64,000 nucleotides of DNA from Paenibacillus sp. Soil750 (GCF_001428045.1 NZ_LMSD01000001.1:186001-250000), one strand, 5' to 3'; positions 51,937 through 63,277 are shown, counted from the stretch's first letter. Notes: generated by a model not told the origin, from the sequence alone. Made by a program: numbers and translations.

Positions 51937-54153
51937 ATGGAGCTTATTAAAGCAGATGTAACCGTCGTAGGCGGAGGTATTGCTGGGCTATGTGCTGCCA
52001 TTGCTGCCGCTCGTCAAGGGCTGCAAGTGTCACTTATTAATGATCGGCCAGTTCTTGGGGGGAATGCTAGCAGCGAGGTTAGGGTTCATATCAATGGGTC
52101 TGCCTACCTTGGCAAAAGTCCATCCTATTATGCACGTGAGGGCGGATTGATAGAAGAGCTCAAATTGAAGATTTTCCACTATAATCCGTTATATAATAAA
52201 AAGCTTATGCTTTCGCTTTCGGATACGGTCTTATTGGATATGGTCTATGCTGAGCCTAACATTTCGCTATTTCTGAATACATGCGTGCATGAAACGGGGA
52301 TGGAAAACGGTAGAATCAAATGGGTAGAGGGCCTTCAATTGGCTTCCGAAAGGAAATTCCGGTTTGAAAGCCGAACCTACATAGATTGCTCCGGAGACGG
52401 GGTTGTCGGATTTCAGGCTGGCGCTCTCTTCCGATGGGGGAGAGAAGCGAAGCATGAATACAACGAAAACTTGGCCCCAGAAGTGGCCGACCACTACACC
52501 ATGGGAGACACGATCCTTTTCCAAGCACGCGACGTAGAATATGCCGTTCCGTACAGGAGGCCGGGCTTTGCGTATGATATTACGAAGCTGCCCTTTTTTG
52601 AAAGTATCAGAAAAGGTTTGAACCATCGGGCTTTTCCAAGAAAAATCAACGGACTTGGCGGATTGTGGTGGCTGGAATACGGCGGGCATATGGATGTTAT
52701 CGCAAATAATGAAGACATCGCATTGGAACTTCGGAAATTGGTTTACGGGATTTGGGATTATATCAAAAATAGCGGCGAATTTGACGATGTGGACAATCTC
52801 ATCTTGGATTATGTTTGCCCCATTCCGGGAAAACGGGAATCGAGGCGATTTATTGGAAATCACATGTTATCTCAGAACGATCTTACTTCAAAGCCGCATT
52901 TCGAAGATGCTGTATCCGTCGGGGGATGGTATATGGATTTACATGCTGCTAAGGGCATCTACGATGAGGGACCCGCTACAGCATGGAATTTCGTGCCTGG
53001 CTTGTACAATATTCCGTTTCGAAGTTTATTTTCGCAAAATATACCTAACCTCATGTTCGCAGGTCGCAATATAAGTGCTACCCATGTTGCTTTCGGATCG
53101 ACAAGAGTAATGGCAACCTGCGGTTGTATGGGGCAGGCGGTCGGAACGGCTGCTTCGCTATGTCTGAAATATGAGGTAGACCCCGCAGACATCGTCGAAG
53201 CTCATATGGGGGAGCTGCAGGCGCTGCTGCTTCGAGATGGGCAAACGATTGTAGGGCTTAAAGAAGAATTGGATCCTTACTTCGCTGACGGATTACACAT
53301 TCGTGCATCGTCTCAACGCAGCTATGAGAATCTTCATCCGACCGAAGCGATTCCCTTGGAACAAGGGGTATGTTTGGTCCTGCCAATTCAGACAACCGTG
53401 GCGGAAAGCGTACGGATTAAAGTTAAAAATAGTTCCGAACATTCGGAAACGCTGCATGTGAAGTTGTTTGGCGGGGATCGGAAGGAAAACTATATTCCAA
53501 CCAGCCAGTTGAAAGACTATAGCTTAGCTATTGCAGCTGGTCATGACGACTGGATTACGTTGGATTTGGGCTTGGAGAAGCCGGCAGACGATAAAATTTA
53601 TATCGTACTGGAAGGAACGGAGAGCCTTGCCGTATACGGTAATGAAGAGGAACTGACAGGAGCGGTCAGCTTCCATTATAGGCCGGAAGAGCCGTCCAAG
53701 CTGAAGAAATGGGGTAAGAGCATCTGCTTTAAGGATCTGCTGCCACACCAGAATATGTATAATCCTGAGAATGTCGTCAACGGCTACTCCAGACCTTATG
53801 GTCTGCCGAACGGCTGGATTTCCGAACGTACGGAAGGACAGGAGTGGTTGGAACTCTGCTTTGCAAGTCCTAAAAATCTGGATGAAATTCATCTCGTTTT
53901 CAACTCGCAGCTGGATTTGGAGCATTTCGACGATCCGATCGAGCCGCTTATCCAAGATTATGATGTGACCCTGACCTTAGAAGATGGAACCGAGAGGGAA
54001 ATCAGTATCCGTGGCAATTATCACACGTTGAATAAACATAAGGTGGATGCGAAGGGTGTTACCAAAATCCGGATTCATTTCAGCGCAACTTACGGTTCGC
54101 CTTATCATGAAGTGTTTGCTGTAAAATTGTTTGCTCCTAATAACGATAAGTGA
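51937..54153 (+). CDS. FAD-dependent oxidoreductase (PF12831-like) with C-terminal beta-sandwich
   Basis: 738 residues from ATG 51937, with CATGGAGG upstream. The N-terminus ADVTVVGGGIAGLCAAIAAARQG is the FAD-binding Rossmann motif, followed by GGNASSEVRVHI, DCSGDGVVGFQAGA and FAGRNISATHVAFGSTRVMATCGCMGQAVGTAASL, all FAD_oxidored family blocks. Residues ~450-738 form one or two beta-sandwich domains (VCLVLPIQTTVAESVRIKV; EWLELCFASPKNLDEIHLVFNSQLD). No signal peptide is seen. Members occur beside glycoside-degrading genes, but the reaction is generally unknown; sugar oxidation is a hypothesis. Confidence 0.85.
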   Translation: MELIKADVTVVGGGIAGLCAAIAAARQGLQVSLINDRPVLGGNASSEVRVHINGSAYLGKSPSYYAREGGLIEELKLKIFHYNPLYNKKLMLSLSDTVLLDMVYAEPNISLFLNTCVHETGMENGRIKWVEGLQLASERKFRFESRTYIDCSGDGVVGFQAGALFRWGREAKHEYNENLAPEVADHYTMGDTILFQARDVEYAVPYRRPGFAYDITKLPFFESIRKGLNHRAFPRKINGLGGLWWLEYGGHMDVIANNEDIALELRKLVYGIWDYIKNSGEFDDVDNLILDYVCPIPGKRESRRFIGNHMLSQNDLTSKPHFEDAVSVGGWYMDLHAAKGIYDEGPATAWNFVPGLYNIPFRSLFSQNIPNLMFAGRNISATHVAFGSTRVMATCGCMGQAVGTAASLCLKYEVDPADIVEAHMGELQALLLRDGQTIVGLKEELDPYFADGLHIRASSQRSYENLHPTEAIPLEQGVCLVLPIQTTVAESVRIKVKNSSEHSETLHVKLFGGDRKENYIPTSQLKDYSLAIAAGHDDWITLDLGLEKPADDKIYIVLEGTESLAVYGNEEELTGAVSFHYRPEEPSKLKKWGKSICFKDLLPHQNMYNPENVVNGYSRPYGLPNGWISERTEGQEWLELCFASPKNLDEIHLVFNSQLDLEHFDDPIEPLIQDYDVTLTLEDGTEREISIRGNYHTLNKHKVDAKGVTKIRIHFSATYGSPYHEVFAVKLFAPNNDK

Positions 54154-54170
54154 GGTCAGGTGAAGTCGCG

Positions 54171-55379
54171 ATGCAGGAATTCTTCCCTCGAAGAGGGTTA
54201 CCTAATGTTATTCAGAAGTTGGAAAATGGGGAAACGGTGACAATCGTCTATTTTGGTGGCAGTAATACGCGTTCTGCAGGATATAGGGTCATGACGGCGG
54301 AATGGCTTCGTGAGCAATATCCTGAGGCGGATATCCGCTGTGAGAATGCAGGCATTGACGGAACTGGATCGGATTTGGGCTGTGCCCGTTTGGAGACGGA
54401 TGTGCTTCGTCATCAGCCTGATCTCGTGTTTGTTGAGTTTGTCGGTAACGATGGCGGAGTGCCCGAGTCAAAGGCGCGGATCGAAGGGATCGTCCGTCAA
54501 ATCCGCAAGCGGAGCCGGTTTATCGATATCCTGTTCGTTTATACGCTGAAAGAGCGAGATGTGGTCGGATTTCAGTCCGGGGAATACCAGAAAGGGGCTC
54601 TTATGCAAGAGGAAGTAGCCGATTATTATGGTATTCCTTCGATTCATCTGGGGGTAGCGGTCAGTCAATTAGTGACGGAAGGAAAGCTTGTTTTCACTTC
54701 AAAGGCAGGAGAGTCCTTTCCTGGGGCTGTTGTTTTTACGCATGATTCGATCCATCCACTAATCCCTGAAGGACACCAGATTTACACGGATACGATCACT
54801 CGGTCGTTTGAGAGGATTCGTGAACTTAGGGCTAGTTCGGGACGTGTTGAACATAACCTGCCTCAAGCCACCTTGGTCCCGTCCAATCCGTGGGAGTACG
54901 CATCCATGCAGCCGCTGGATGGTCTTGCCCATTTATCGACAGGATGGTCTTACGTGACGCCCGATGATTTTGAGCTGGCCCGTAAGTACGATTGGTTGTT
55001 CCCCGGCCTATGGCGGGCAGTCGATCCTGGAGAGGCGATCACGGTGCAGTTCGAAGGCACGCACATCGGGCTGTTCGATATCGGGGGACCTGATTCCGGT
55101 AGATTGAAGGTTACGGTGGATGGTGGAGAGCCCTTCCTTGTCGACCGATTCACATCCTACAACGATCACAATCGAAATCAATTTGTTTTCTTGCCAGAGC
55201 TTCCGAATGGAAGACATACGGTTCGCTTCGAAATCGATAACGAGAAGACAGACAAAGCGGCTGTGTTTGAGGCATCCGGTAACGAGCGAAGCAGGCAGCA
55301 TGTCCAGGAGCATCCGGATTGGTATGATCAAACGGTGATCCAGCTTGGGAAGTTGTTGTTGGTGCAGCCGCCCGTATAA
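54171..55379 (+). CDS. SGNH/GDSL-type hydrolase, putative carbohydrate esterase
   Basis: 402 residues from ATG 54171, with AGGTGA 8 bp upstream; the frame also starts at GTG 54150, overlapping the previous stop. Blocks of the SGNH fold are visible: FGGSNT (catalytic Ser in block I), FVEFVGNDG (block III GxND) and HDSIHP (Asp-His of block V). A C-terminal ~130-residue beta domain (VQFEGTHIGLFDIGGPDSG, LPNGRHTVRFEI) follows. There is no signal peptide, so it would act on imported oligosaccharides, perhaps removing acyl groups. It is co-directional and nearly contiguous with the FAD oxidoreductase. Confidence 0.85.
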   Translation: MQEFFPRRGLPNVIQKLENGETVTIVYFGGSNTRSAGYRVMTAEWLREQYPEADIRCENAGIDGTGSDLGCARLETDVLRHQPDLVFVEFVGNDGGVPESKARIEGIVRQIRKRSRFIDILFVYTLKERDVVGFQSGEYQKGALMQEEVADYYGIPSIHLGVAVSQLVTEGKLVFTSKAGESFPGAVVFTHDSIHPLIPEGHQIYTDTITRSFERIRELRASSGRVEHNLPQATLVPSNPWEYASMQPLDGLAHLSTGWSYVTPDDFELARKYDWLFPGLWRAVDPGEAITVQFEGTHIGLFDIGGPDSGRLKVTVDGGEPFLVDRFTSYNDHNRNQFVFLPELPNGRHTVRFEIDNEKTDKAAVFEASGNERSRQHVQEHPDWYDQTVIQLGKLLLVQPPV

Positions 55380-55393
55380 GTGCCTCCTTGATA

Positions 55394-55448
55394 GACCTAT
55401 CTTGTATCTGGCCATTGAGTGCTCTGATACGAGATAGGCTTCTTTTTT
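55394..55448 (+). terminator. Terminator after the FAD-SGNH operon
   Basis: GACCTATCTTGTATC pairs with GATACGAGATAGGC, followed by TTTTTT. Confidence 0.88.
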
Positions 55449-55464
55449 CACTTAAAATCTTATA

Positions 55465-55514
55465 AGAAATTCTAGAAATCGAAGAAATTTCACGATCAGG
55501 TATCATGCTATGCT
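55465..55514 (+). promoter_or_regulatory. Triple AGAAAT box and -10 of the large secreted protein gene
   Basis: AGAAAT at 55465, 55474 and 55483, then TATGCT at 55509. The block from CTTATAAG to the third AGAAATTT differs from that at 44812-44844 in only a few bases, while the flanks are unrelated. Confidence 0.6.
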
Positions 55515-55638
55515 ACAAAAGACGGAGGGGATTACCAAAAGGATACGGTAAATCGCTACGTAACGATCATTCTAACAAAGGGGGGTATTATTGTTTATGT
55601 TGAAAGCGCTGTCAATAAATGGAGAGGATGTGAGTTAT

Positions 55639-58600
55639 ATGATAAAAAGGAAGCTGCTTTTAATCGTTTTAATGATGACAATGATAGTGCCATTGAATTT
55701 ATTCGGAGTAAGCCCCGCTAATGCGGAGTCCTTACCGAATAAGACGATCATCATCGATGATGGGAGCATCACGATTGATGGTGTTGTGACACCTGATGCG
55801 GATAACATGAATAACGGATACTCGGCTCCGAATTGGACCACAAGTACAGGTGTGAAGGGGTATGATAACTCCAGTTCCAAATATACAAGTACAGTAGGCA
55901 GAACCATAACGTGGAATCCACGATTGGACGCAGGGACGGCGAGAATATCATTCTACAAGCTGGATTGGGCGGATAAAGCAGATAGCAATGTAAAAATCGA
56001 AATCGTTCATAATGGCACGACGGATGTTCAATTTATAGATTTGAGACCTTCATTCGGGGCGGCTGTGGGTTGGGTTGATTTGGGAGAATACTATTTTTCG
56101 GGGATTGGTGAAGAATTCGTTAGATTGACCCGGTCTACCAGCAGCACCAGCACGATACTAACGCGTGCGGACGCGGTTAAGTTCGAAGGGAATATTCAGC
56201 AAAAAGAGCCCCATAAGACGATCATTATTGATAATGGAAGCATCACGACGGATGGTGTTGTCACCGTTGATGTGGATAACAAGAATAACGGATACTCAGC
56301 TCCTTATTGGAGCACTAGCACGGGGGTAAAGGGTTACAATAATTCCAGTTCCAACTTTACAGATGCTGTGGGAAGAACCATCACCTGGAATCCGCGATTG
56401 GAAGCAGGAACGGCGAAAATATCGTTCTACAAGCTGGACTGGGCGGATAAAGCGGATAGTAATGTGAAAATCGAAATTGTTCACAATGGGATTACGGATG
56501 TCATGTTTATGGATTTAAGGCCCTCATCAGGTCCATCCGTCGGTTGGGTTGATTTGGGGAACTATTATTTTAGTGGTGATGATACTGAGTTTGTCAGGTT
56601 GACACGAACACAACCTACAACTGGAACGATCATTACGCGTGCGGATGCGGTAAAGTTCGAAGGGAACATCCGGCAGCAAGCGCCACCTTTGCCTCCGCTG
56701 CGCAGCCGCACATTGGCGAATCTCAATTATACGGAAAAAGGCAGCATTGAAAACGCAAACTATAAGGCGACTTTCTATGAAGCCGCTTGGGATGGCGGCA
56801 AGTCCATCGTTCGTGATCTGTTCTACAAGGACACGGGGACAGGGAACTGGGTGCCAATTAATACTGTGCCGGAAAGACTTGAAGAACAATGGGTCTTATT
56901 GGATGGGAATGCGGGAAGTCGAACCAATTACTACGATACGATGAACAAACGCTGGATTACATTCGACGGGATCCATTTCCCTGATAGCCATACGGCCGTA
57001 TTAACCGATTCTTTGCATGGAAGCGATTACGATTTACAAGTAAACTGGTCCTTGGCAGGGGACAAACCTGATGTTTCCTTTGCTTTTACACCTCGCCGGA
57101 ACGGCAATTATGTGATTGGCTATCAATCTTTCACAACAGAGCTAGTCTCTGGCATCAATGAAGTGTTAAGTGGTTTCAGGTCGCATGCGAAAATGGTAGG
57201 ATCAGTTGAATCAACTAGCTTGAGGGAGTTAAGTGCTCCGATGAGTCTAGTTGAGAAGAATGATGGAGCTGGGAATGCTATATCGTATGGCATATTTGCA
57301 CCATCTGAGGAGCTGCCGGTCGAGTTTGAACCGACGGGTGGCGTTTCCCAGCAACGGCTTGGCATGAGTCTTGTCAACAACGAAGGCAGCGTGCAGCCGA
57401 TCCTTTATGCGCCTCAACTAGGGACTTATTCACAAATGACCGCTGAAAGCACCTATCAGTTTCATATGGGGCTAATCGCTCAGAGAAGCAAACTGTATGA
57501 AGCCTACGAGGATATTCTCCGCAGTGAATACGACTATTCGGCATACCGGGAAAATGTCGCGGATCAGTCACTTACTGACGCGATGTTTAATATGATCGAT
57601 CTGCTCAAGATCGAACCGCAGGGGGATGACTCTGTTAATTATGTCCCATCACCAAGCGGGTGGTGGAACCGGGCCAAGGGCTTCATTGATATCGAGAACG
57701 AGGACAGCGTTCGAACAACATCGAATGCGGCTCTTCTGGGGGCTTATTATTTGACTGGGGACGACCAGCTTTACAATACGAGGGCGTTGCCGTTAATTCA
57801 GTACGGGGTATCGCGAAATGGTATCGGTTGGTCGCCAACACAAAAGCCCGTATACAGCGTACCCTCGTTATGGAAAATGGCAACCTTGCCATTCGACGTT
57901 TCAAGCGTTGCCGCTGTCAATCAATTGCTGGGTACTTCGGCAGGCATTGGGGCGCTAGGGCAGGAAGAGTATCTTGTGCGAGATCCGGATCAGAAAGATC
58001 GGGGACCTGTTATTCAGCCCCTTATGATGTATCGTATGACGGGTGATGCGCAGTATTTACAGGATGCCAAGGATGCAGCCGACAGCTATATCGCTCAAAA
58101 TATCGATACGCCTGCATCCGTAAACGTGAGTAAAAATGAGTTTATTTATTATTATAGCAAGCTGTGGATGGAGATCTTGGAGCTGTACGAGGAAACGCAA
58201 GATCCCAAATACTTGAATGCCGCTTACAAGGAAGCCAAACAGTATGCCACCATGTTCGTTGCTCGTCCGGTTCCTGAAGGCACCGTTACGATTCCACAGC
58301 CGGAGACGTATAATTACGCGGAATCGTTCCATTGGCCGGAAAGTGGTAAATACGCATATCCTAGGAGCAAGCTCCCTGAAGATGTAGCCGGGGGCGTACA
58401 AGCGGAAAGTTGGCTCGTTTCACCCAATGGGTTGACGTTTGAAGCGGGAAGTACAACCGGTTATTATCGGATGAATGCGCAGGAGGCGCCATTCATGATG
58501 AGATTATCGCTCTATACTGGCGATAAATTATTGCAGGATATCGCTCATAATGCGGTCATCGGACGATATTCCAACTATCCAGGGTATTACTATAAGGGCT

Positions 58601-61242
58601 TCGCCGTTAGTCAACTCCAACCCGATTTTCCTCTGGAAGGTCCAAGCGGGGCAACATCTATCTATTATCACCATATGCCGGCACAGCTCGGGCAAACGAT
58701 GGATTATTTGATCAGTGAACAATCGCTGAAATCGAATGGAAATATTGCATTCCCTTCCGTATTTGAAACTAATTTCTTATGGTTCAAATATCATCTCTAT
58801 GGGAATAAGCCAGGACAATTTTACGGTAATTCCAACGTGTGGCTCTGGATGCCCAAGGGGATTATCGAGATCAACCATCCGCAATTGAACTGGATAACGG
58901 GAGAAAGCGGAAATAAATTCTACATCAGTTTAAGTAACGAATCGACGGTTGAGGTACAGACTCCAATCGAATTGAATGCGCAAATGATCGGGTTCAACCC
59001 AGCACAAGATTATAACGTAACCATCATCCGTGATAACGGGACACCAGAGCAAGCGGTGATGAGTGGCGGAATCATTCAGGCCACGGTTTCGAGCAAGGGA
59101 ATAACAGCTATCATTGTGGAGGGACTTAACATTGATGTGCCGCTGCATCAAGTTAGAACGGCCGATACATCGGATGCAAGTTATTTCTTCGATGTCCACA
59201 GTCCAATCGATGCTGTGAAGGGCATGCTGATCGTCAAGCCCGACCAAACATCTTACGATGCTTATGTGGAGGCAAAAACGACAAAGCCAGCGACGATCCA
59301 TTACTCCTTGGATGGCGGGGCCACGTACACGACCGTTCCAGATACGATCTATCCGATGGAGTGGTCGATACGGGTAAATGATTTGTCCCAAACTTTCACC
59401 TATTATGTGGAATCGGACGGAAAACAGACCCGCAAGCGGACGCTATATCTGCCAGATCACGTAACAGTAACGCCAGTCCAACCAGATTGGCAGGAGGAAG
59501 CATCCATAATTGTAGATAATACAGAGGCGGATACAGAAGGTGTCTGGATACGAGATACAACGGCCAATGACTACTACTATGATAACTATGTGTATGCGAA
59601 ATCAACTACAGGCACAGCAACGAGCACAATTAAATGGCGTCCGGAGCTGCCGGAAAGTGTAACTTACAGCGTGTATTACAAGCTACCGCAAATAACTGCC
59701 ACAAGCGAAAATTGGGCAACAAATGCTTCTTTTACCGTTTATTATAGCGGGGGCTCCGAGACGGTTACCGTTGATCAGACAACGGCCAATGGGACGTGGG
59801 TGTTCCTAGGAGCTTATCCTTTTGCAGCAGGGGATAGTGGGTATGTCGAATTAACCAATAAGGCAAACAAGTCGCGGGTAGTTGCCGATGCCATGATGTG
59901 GGTGGACCCTAATAGGGCGCTCCAATTGGAGTCGGTGGTCATCCAGTCGGATAGGGACGAATTACAGATGACGCAAGCTGCTCAACTGAGTGTGACCGGC
60001 TATTTGGACAACGGATTGATCGGTGATTTGACCCAGGCAAATGTGCAGTATTTCGTTGATAGAACCGATCTGGCTGCAGTGGACAGTAACGGTTTGGTGA
60101 CCCTTCAAAACCTAGATGGCGTAACGGATCACATCGAAGTGTGGGCCACGGTAACGATGGACGGAGTGACTTTAACTACACCGCATTTGACCATAGCGAT
60201 TAGGGATCTGACGGTTATCGTCGACAGTACGAATACGGCTGGGTTATACACGACGGAAGGGTCTTGGAGTCAAAGTAATTTAGCTGGCTACAAAATTGGA
60301 GTTAAGTCCCGTTACTCGACTGTTCAAGGATCATCGGCAACATGGAAGGCCCAATTTCCAGAAGGGAGATATGCGGTCTCTATTTACAAGCTTGTCCATA
60401 CGACGGCAAACGATAATCATGTCAAAGTGGAAGTGAAGCATCAGTCGGTTACCGAGGTCACGTATCTCGATGCGACAGTAGGCTCGTCGGGTTGGGTTAA
60501 TCTTGGAACGTTCGACTTTTCAGGAGATGGCAGCGAGTATGTTCGTTTAACCAGGGACACTCCGACTACCGTTGATCCGCCCACCCTTCCTGCGGATATG
60601 ATTTATACGAGGGCTGATGCCGTTAAGTTCGAACGGCAATCCTTCAGTCCGGCATTGCTTGCGAAAGAGGTGCCAGGTAAACCGATACTATCGGATAACA
60701 ATGTTGTTGCGACAGGCTTGCAGGACGGTAATTACGAGATTACGATGAATATGTGGTGGGGGAATAATGGCTCACTGTATAAGTTGTACGAGAATGGCCA
60801 ATTGATTCAAACGAAGTCACTGGCCGATGCATCACCAGCAGCCCAGACTTCCATTATTCCTATTCAAGGTAAGCCAAATGGAACCTATGTGTATACATGT
60901 GTGTTATCGAATTTGTATGGAACGACTTCATGTGATCCACATACCGTCACTGTGAGTGATGCGAATCCCGGCAAACCTGTGTTGTCCAGCGACAACTGGG
61001 ATCAAGATGGAAACTATCGCATTACTGCTAATATGTGGTGGGGCACGAACGCAGACCAGTATCGATTATATGAAAATGGCGAACTTATTGAAACGCAATC
61101 TTTATCTTCACACACACCAAGTGCCCAATCGGCAATTACACAAATTTCAGGCAAAGCTCCTGGCACTTATCAATATCGCGGTGAGTTTATGAATGGAAGT
61201 GGAACAACGGTAAGTGATGTTATACAAATTATTGTAAAGTAA
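55639..61242 (+). CDS. Very large secreted modular protein, putative polysaccharide-degrading enzyme
   Basis: 1867 residues from ATG 55639 (GGAGAGG upstream); ATG 55597 with AAGGGGGG is an alternative. Signal peptide, cut near ANAES. Modules in order: two near-duplicate golvesin-like beta-sandwiches (~35-186 and ~193-345, each with [30 protein letters not shown] and [10 protein letters not shown]), a ~800-residue core (~350-1160) with a beta domain then helical repeats ([50 protein letters not shown]) that I cannot assign to a known family, an FN3-like segment, a third golvesin-like domain (~1289-1423), a Big_2-like domain, a fourth golvesin-like domain (~1525-1666) and two ChitinaseA_N-like domains (PGKPxLSxDN...MWWGxN). 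It lacks an anchor signal. Confidence 0.8.
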   Translation: MIKRKLLLIVLMMTMIVPLNLFGVSPANAESLPNKTIIIDDGSITIDGVVTPDADNMNNGYSAPNWTTSTGVKGYDNSSSKYTSTVGRTITWNPRLDAGTARISFYKLDWADKADSNVKIEIVHNGTTDVQFIDLRPSFGAAVGWVDLGEYYFSGIGEEFVRLTRSTSSTSTILTRADAVKFEGNIQQKEPHKTIIIDNGSITTDGVVTVDVDNKNNGYSAPYWSTSTGVKGYNNSSSNFTDAVGRTITWNPRLEAGTAKISFYKLDWADKADSNVKIEIVHNGITDVMFMDLRPSSGPSVGWVDLGNYYFSGDDTEFVRLTRTQPTTGTIITRADAVKFEGNIRQQAPPLPPLRSRTLANLNYTEKGSIENANYKATFYEAAWDGGKSIVRDLFYKDTGTGNWVPINTVPERLEEQWVLLDGNAGSRTNYYDTMNKRWITFDGIHFPDSHTAVLTDSLHGSDYDLQVNWSLAGDKPDVSFAFTPRRNGNYVIGYQSFTTELVSGINEVLSGFRSHAKMVGSVESTSLRELSAPMSLVEKNDGAGNAISYGIFAPSEELPVEFEPTGGVSQQRLGMSLVNNEGSVQPILYAPQLGTYSQMTAESTYQFHMGLIAQRSKLYEAYEDILRSEYDYSAYRENVADQSLTDAMFNMIDLLKIEPQGDDSVNYVPSPSGWWNRAKGFIDIENEDSVRTTSNAALLGAYYLTGDDQLYNTRALPLIQYGVSRNGIGWSPTQKPVYSVPSLWKMATLPFDVSSVAAVNQLLGTSAGIGALGQEEYLVRDPDQKDRGPVIQPLMMYRMTGDAQYLQDAKDAADSYIAQNIDTPASVNVSKNEFIYYYSKLWMEILELYEETQDPKYLNAAYKEAKQYATMFVARPVPEGTVTIPQPETYNYAESFHWPESGKYAYPRSKLPEDVAGGVQAESWLVSPNGLTFEAGSTTGYYRMNAQEAPFMMRLSLYTGDKLLQDIAHNAVIGRYSNYPGYYYKGFAVSQLQPDFPLEGPSGATSIYYHHMPAQLGQTMDYLISEQSLKSNGNIAFPSVFETNFLWFKYHLYGNKPGQFYGNSNVWLWMPKGIIEINHPQLNWITGESGNKFYISLSNESTVEVQTPIELNAQMIGFNPAQDYNVTIIRDNGTPEQAVMSGGIIQATVSSKGITAIIVEGLNIDVPLHQVRTADTSDASYFFDVHSPIDAVKGMLIVKPDQTSYDAYVEAKTTKPATIHYSLDGGATYTTVPDTIYPMEWSIRVNDLSQTFTYYVESDGKQTRKRTLYLPDHVTVTPVQPDWQEEASIIVDNTEADTEGVWIRDTTANDYYYDNYVYAKSTTGTATSTIKWRPELPESVTYSVYYKLPQITATSENWATNASFTVYYSGGSETVTVDQTTANGTWVFLGAYPFAAGDSGYVELTNKANKSRVVADAMMWVDPNRALQLESVVIQSDRDELQMTQAAQLSVTGYLDNGLIGDLTQANVQYFVDRTDLAAVDSNGLVTLQNLDGVTDHIEVWATVTMDGVTLTTPHLTIAIRDLTVIVDSTNTAGLYTTEGSWSQSNLAGYKIGVKSRYSTVQGSSATWKAQFPEGRYAVSIYKLVHTTANDNHVKVEVKHQSVTEVTYLDATVGSSGWVNLGTFDFSGDGSEYVRLTRDTPTTVDPPTLPADMIYTRADAVKFERQSFSPALLAKEVPGKPILSDNNVVATGLQDGNYEITMNMWWGNNGSLYKLYENGQLIQTKSLADASPAAQTSIIPIQGKPNGTYVYTCVLSNLYGTTSCDPHTVTVSDANPGKPVLSSDNWDQDGNYRITANMWWGTNADQYRLYENGELIETQSLSSHTPSAQSAITQISGKAPGTYQYRGEFMNGSGTTVSDVIQIIVK

Positions 61243-61246
61243 CCCT

Positions 61247-61285
61247 AAGAGCTGAGTGGATGAGAAAGATCCATTCGGCTCTTTT
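61247..61285 (+). terminator. Terminator after the large secreted protein
   Basis: AAGAGCTGAGTGGAT/ATCCATTCGGCTCTT around GAGAAAG, followed by TTAT. Confidence 0.88.
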
Positions 61286-61317
61286 ATTTCTTTTGGTCCT
61301 CATAGGGCAGTCATTGA

Positions 61318-62094
61318 TTACATTTTTCCGAGCTTTAATGAGTGGGAAGGTGGATGCCCGACGATTTTCTTATACATGTAGTTGAAATAGGTCTGGTCGC
61401 AGTATCCGAGTGAATCCGATATTTCTCCGATAGTCATATTCGTCGTCAGAAGCAGCTCCCTTGCGGCGGAGATACGTATCTCATGCATATATGCTACCGG
61501 CGTTCGCCCGGTCACTTCCTTGAACACATTCGAAACATAATTCGGGCTTCTGTCGACATGCTTGGCGAGATCGTGTATTCGCAGAGGTTCCCGATGATGC
61601 TGAACGATATATTGCTGGAGCCGCAGCGCGAGACTTCGACGCGAGGAGGAGAACGCTTCATTCGTTAATTCTCGCTGTACAAGTCCAAGTATCTCCGTCA
61701 ATATACCATCGGATATCATCTCGTAAAAAGGCATCTTGCCGATCCACGATTCGTTGAGAACGGAGAATCGCTGCTTGATGTAGTCAAAACCGATCGGACG
61801 GTATAGCAAGTAGGGCTCCTTGCTGAACCCGATTAGCTTATCGAGAGGTAAATCACTAAAATGGGCGGAGTACATATGGTGGGGCTCGCTCTCATCGGCT
61901 TCCGCAGCACGCCATGTACCTTGGGTCAGGAACAGCCCCTCCCCTTTTGAAATGCATAATGTCCTGTCGCCAATTGTATAGCGTACTTTTCCCTTCACGA
62001 CGAGCAGCAGAATATGATGACGAGTCGGGCCTAGGTCCACATGCCAATTCGATCCGGCCGGCTGTTGGTCGAATATGATATGTTCGATCTTCAT
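61318..62094 (-). CDS. AraC family transcriptional regulator
   Basis: 258 residues from ATG 62094, with GGGGAG upstream on the minus strand; the frame stays open to 62391 inside the divergent gene, without a start signal. The N-terminal cupin (LGPTRHHILLLVVKGKVRYTIGD, ISKGEGLFLTQGTW) is followed by two helix-turn-helix motifs (LRIHDLAKHVDRSPNYVSNVFKEVTGRTP and MTIGEISDSLGYCDQTYFNYMYKKIVGHPP). It is divergent from the amidohydrolase-Rieske pair and probably controls it. Confidence 0.9.
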   Translation of the reverse strand: MKIEHIIFDQQPAGSNWHVDLGPTRHHILLLVVKGKVRYTIGDRTLCISKGEGLFLTQGTWRAAEADESEPHHMYSAHFSDLPLDKLIGFSKEPYLLYRPIGFDYIKQRFSVLNESWIGKMPFYEMISDGILTEILGLVQRELTNEAFSSSRRSLALRLQQYIVQHHREPLRIHDLAKHVDRSPNYVSNVFKEVTGRTPVAYMHEIRISAARELLLTTNMTIGEISDSLGYCDQTYFNYMYKKIVGHPPSHSLKLGKM

Positions 62095-62218
62095 CAGCAA
62101 CGTCTCCCCTCGGTCGTTTGAAAATCGTAGAATCCTTAAAAAAATTGTATGATTACCAATCGTAACCGCTATCCAAAGAAAATACAATAAGGACAGACGA
62201 AGGAAAGGGGTTTGATGT

Positions 62219-63277
62219 ATGAACCAGGAAATGAAATGCATTGATGTCGATGTCCATAACGACCTGAAGAGTCCGCAAGAATTGCTGCCGTATTTGCCAG
62301 AGCCATGGAGATCTAGAGTAGCGAGCTCGGGGCTCGGCTTTCCTGGGCACGGATATTGGTCTCCGGTCGGGGTCGTCCGCAAGGATTGCATTCCGCCTTC
62401 CGGAGGACCGTCTGCTTCCGATCCGGATTATCTCGTTAAGGATCTTGTCGAGCAGTTTAACATGGATAAAGTGATCCTAACGGGCAACTTGACGAACTCC
62501 TCGACGATCCATGATCCGGATTACGCAGCAGTGCTCGTCTCGGCCTACAACGATCATATTGTCGCCGACTGGCTGCCGAAGCACGAATCATTCCGGGGTT
62601 CGATCACCATCGCTCCGCAGGATCCGTCGCTCGCTGTGAGGGAGATCGATCGTCTGGCCGATCATCCGGCAATGGTACAAGTTCTCATGGGCAGCGCGCA
62701 GCGTGCAGGGCTCGGACAGCGCCAGTTCCATCCGATATACGAAGCAGCCGAGCGGCATGGTCTGCCCATTGCCATTCATCCGGGGGGCGAAGGCGCAGCA
62801 GGGATGCCAGCCCCGACGCCAGCAGGTTATCCAACCCGTTACCTGGAGTGGCATACCTGCCTTTCGCAAAATTATATGGCACATCTGACCAGTCTCGTCT
62901 GCGAAGGCGTATTCGAGAAATTTCCGAAGCTGAAGTTCGTGATGCTGGAGGGCGGCATCGCTTGGCTTCCGCACCTCATGTGGCGGCTGGATAAAAACTA
63001 CAAGGCATTGCGTTCCTCGGTGCCATGGCTGAAGCGGCTGCCGAGCGAATATATCAGGGACCACTGCATGTTCTCCACACAGCCGATCGAGGAACCAGAT
63101 GACCCTAAGCAGCTGATCTCGATCTTCGATATGATCGATGCCGAGAAAATATTGATGTTCTCCAGCGACTATCCACATTGGGACAACGATATGCCGACGG
63201 AGATTTTGAAGCGGCTTAGTTCCGAAGCGCGGCAAAAAATATTTTACGATAACGCCAAAGCGTTGTATCGCATATAG
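62219..63277 (+). CDS. Amidohydrolase family 2 (metal-dependent hydrolase/decarboxylase-like)
   Basis: A 352-residue TIM-barrel protein. IDVDVHND at the N-terminus replaces the usual DxH start, and the later blocks AIHPGGEG (metal histidine), FVMLEGGIAWLPHLMWRLDKNYKAL and MFSSDYPHWDND (active-site Asp) fit amidohydrolase_2, the family of gamma-resorcylate decarboxylase and related enzymes. AAAGGGG lies before the ATG. A Rieske protein gene follows after 15 bp, so the two probably work on the same small aromatic or cyclic compound (inference). Confidence 0.88.
   Translation: MNQEMKCIDVDVHNDLKSPQELLPYLPEPWRSRVASSGLGFPGHGYWSPVGVVRKDCIPPSGGPSASDPDYLVKDLVEQFNMDKVILTGNLTNSSTIHDPDYAAVLVSAYNDHIVADWLPKHESFRGSITIAPQDPSLAVREIDRLADHPAMVQVLMGSAQRAGLGQRQFHPIYEAAERHGLPIAIHPGGEGAAGMPAPTPAGYPTRYLEWHTCLSQNYMAHLTSLVCEGVFEKFPKLKFVMLEGGIAWLPHLMWRLDKNYKALRSSVPWLKRLPSEYIRDHCMFSTQPIEEPDDPKQLISIFDMIDAEKILMFSSDYPHWDNDMPTEILKRLSSEARQKIFYDNAKALYRI

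Noticed and set aside
55744..56672. Duplicated N-terminal modules as an assembly artefact
   Set aside because: The copies differ at many positions and two more distant copies occur later, so they are genuine domain duplications.
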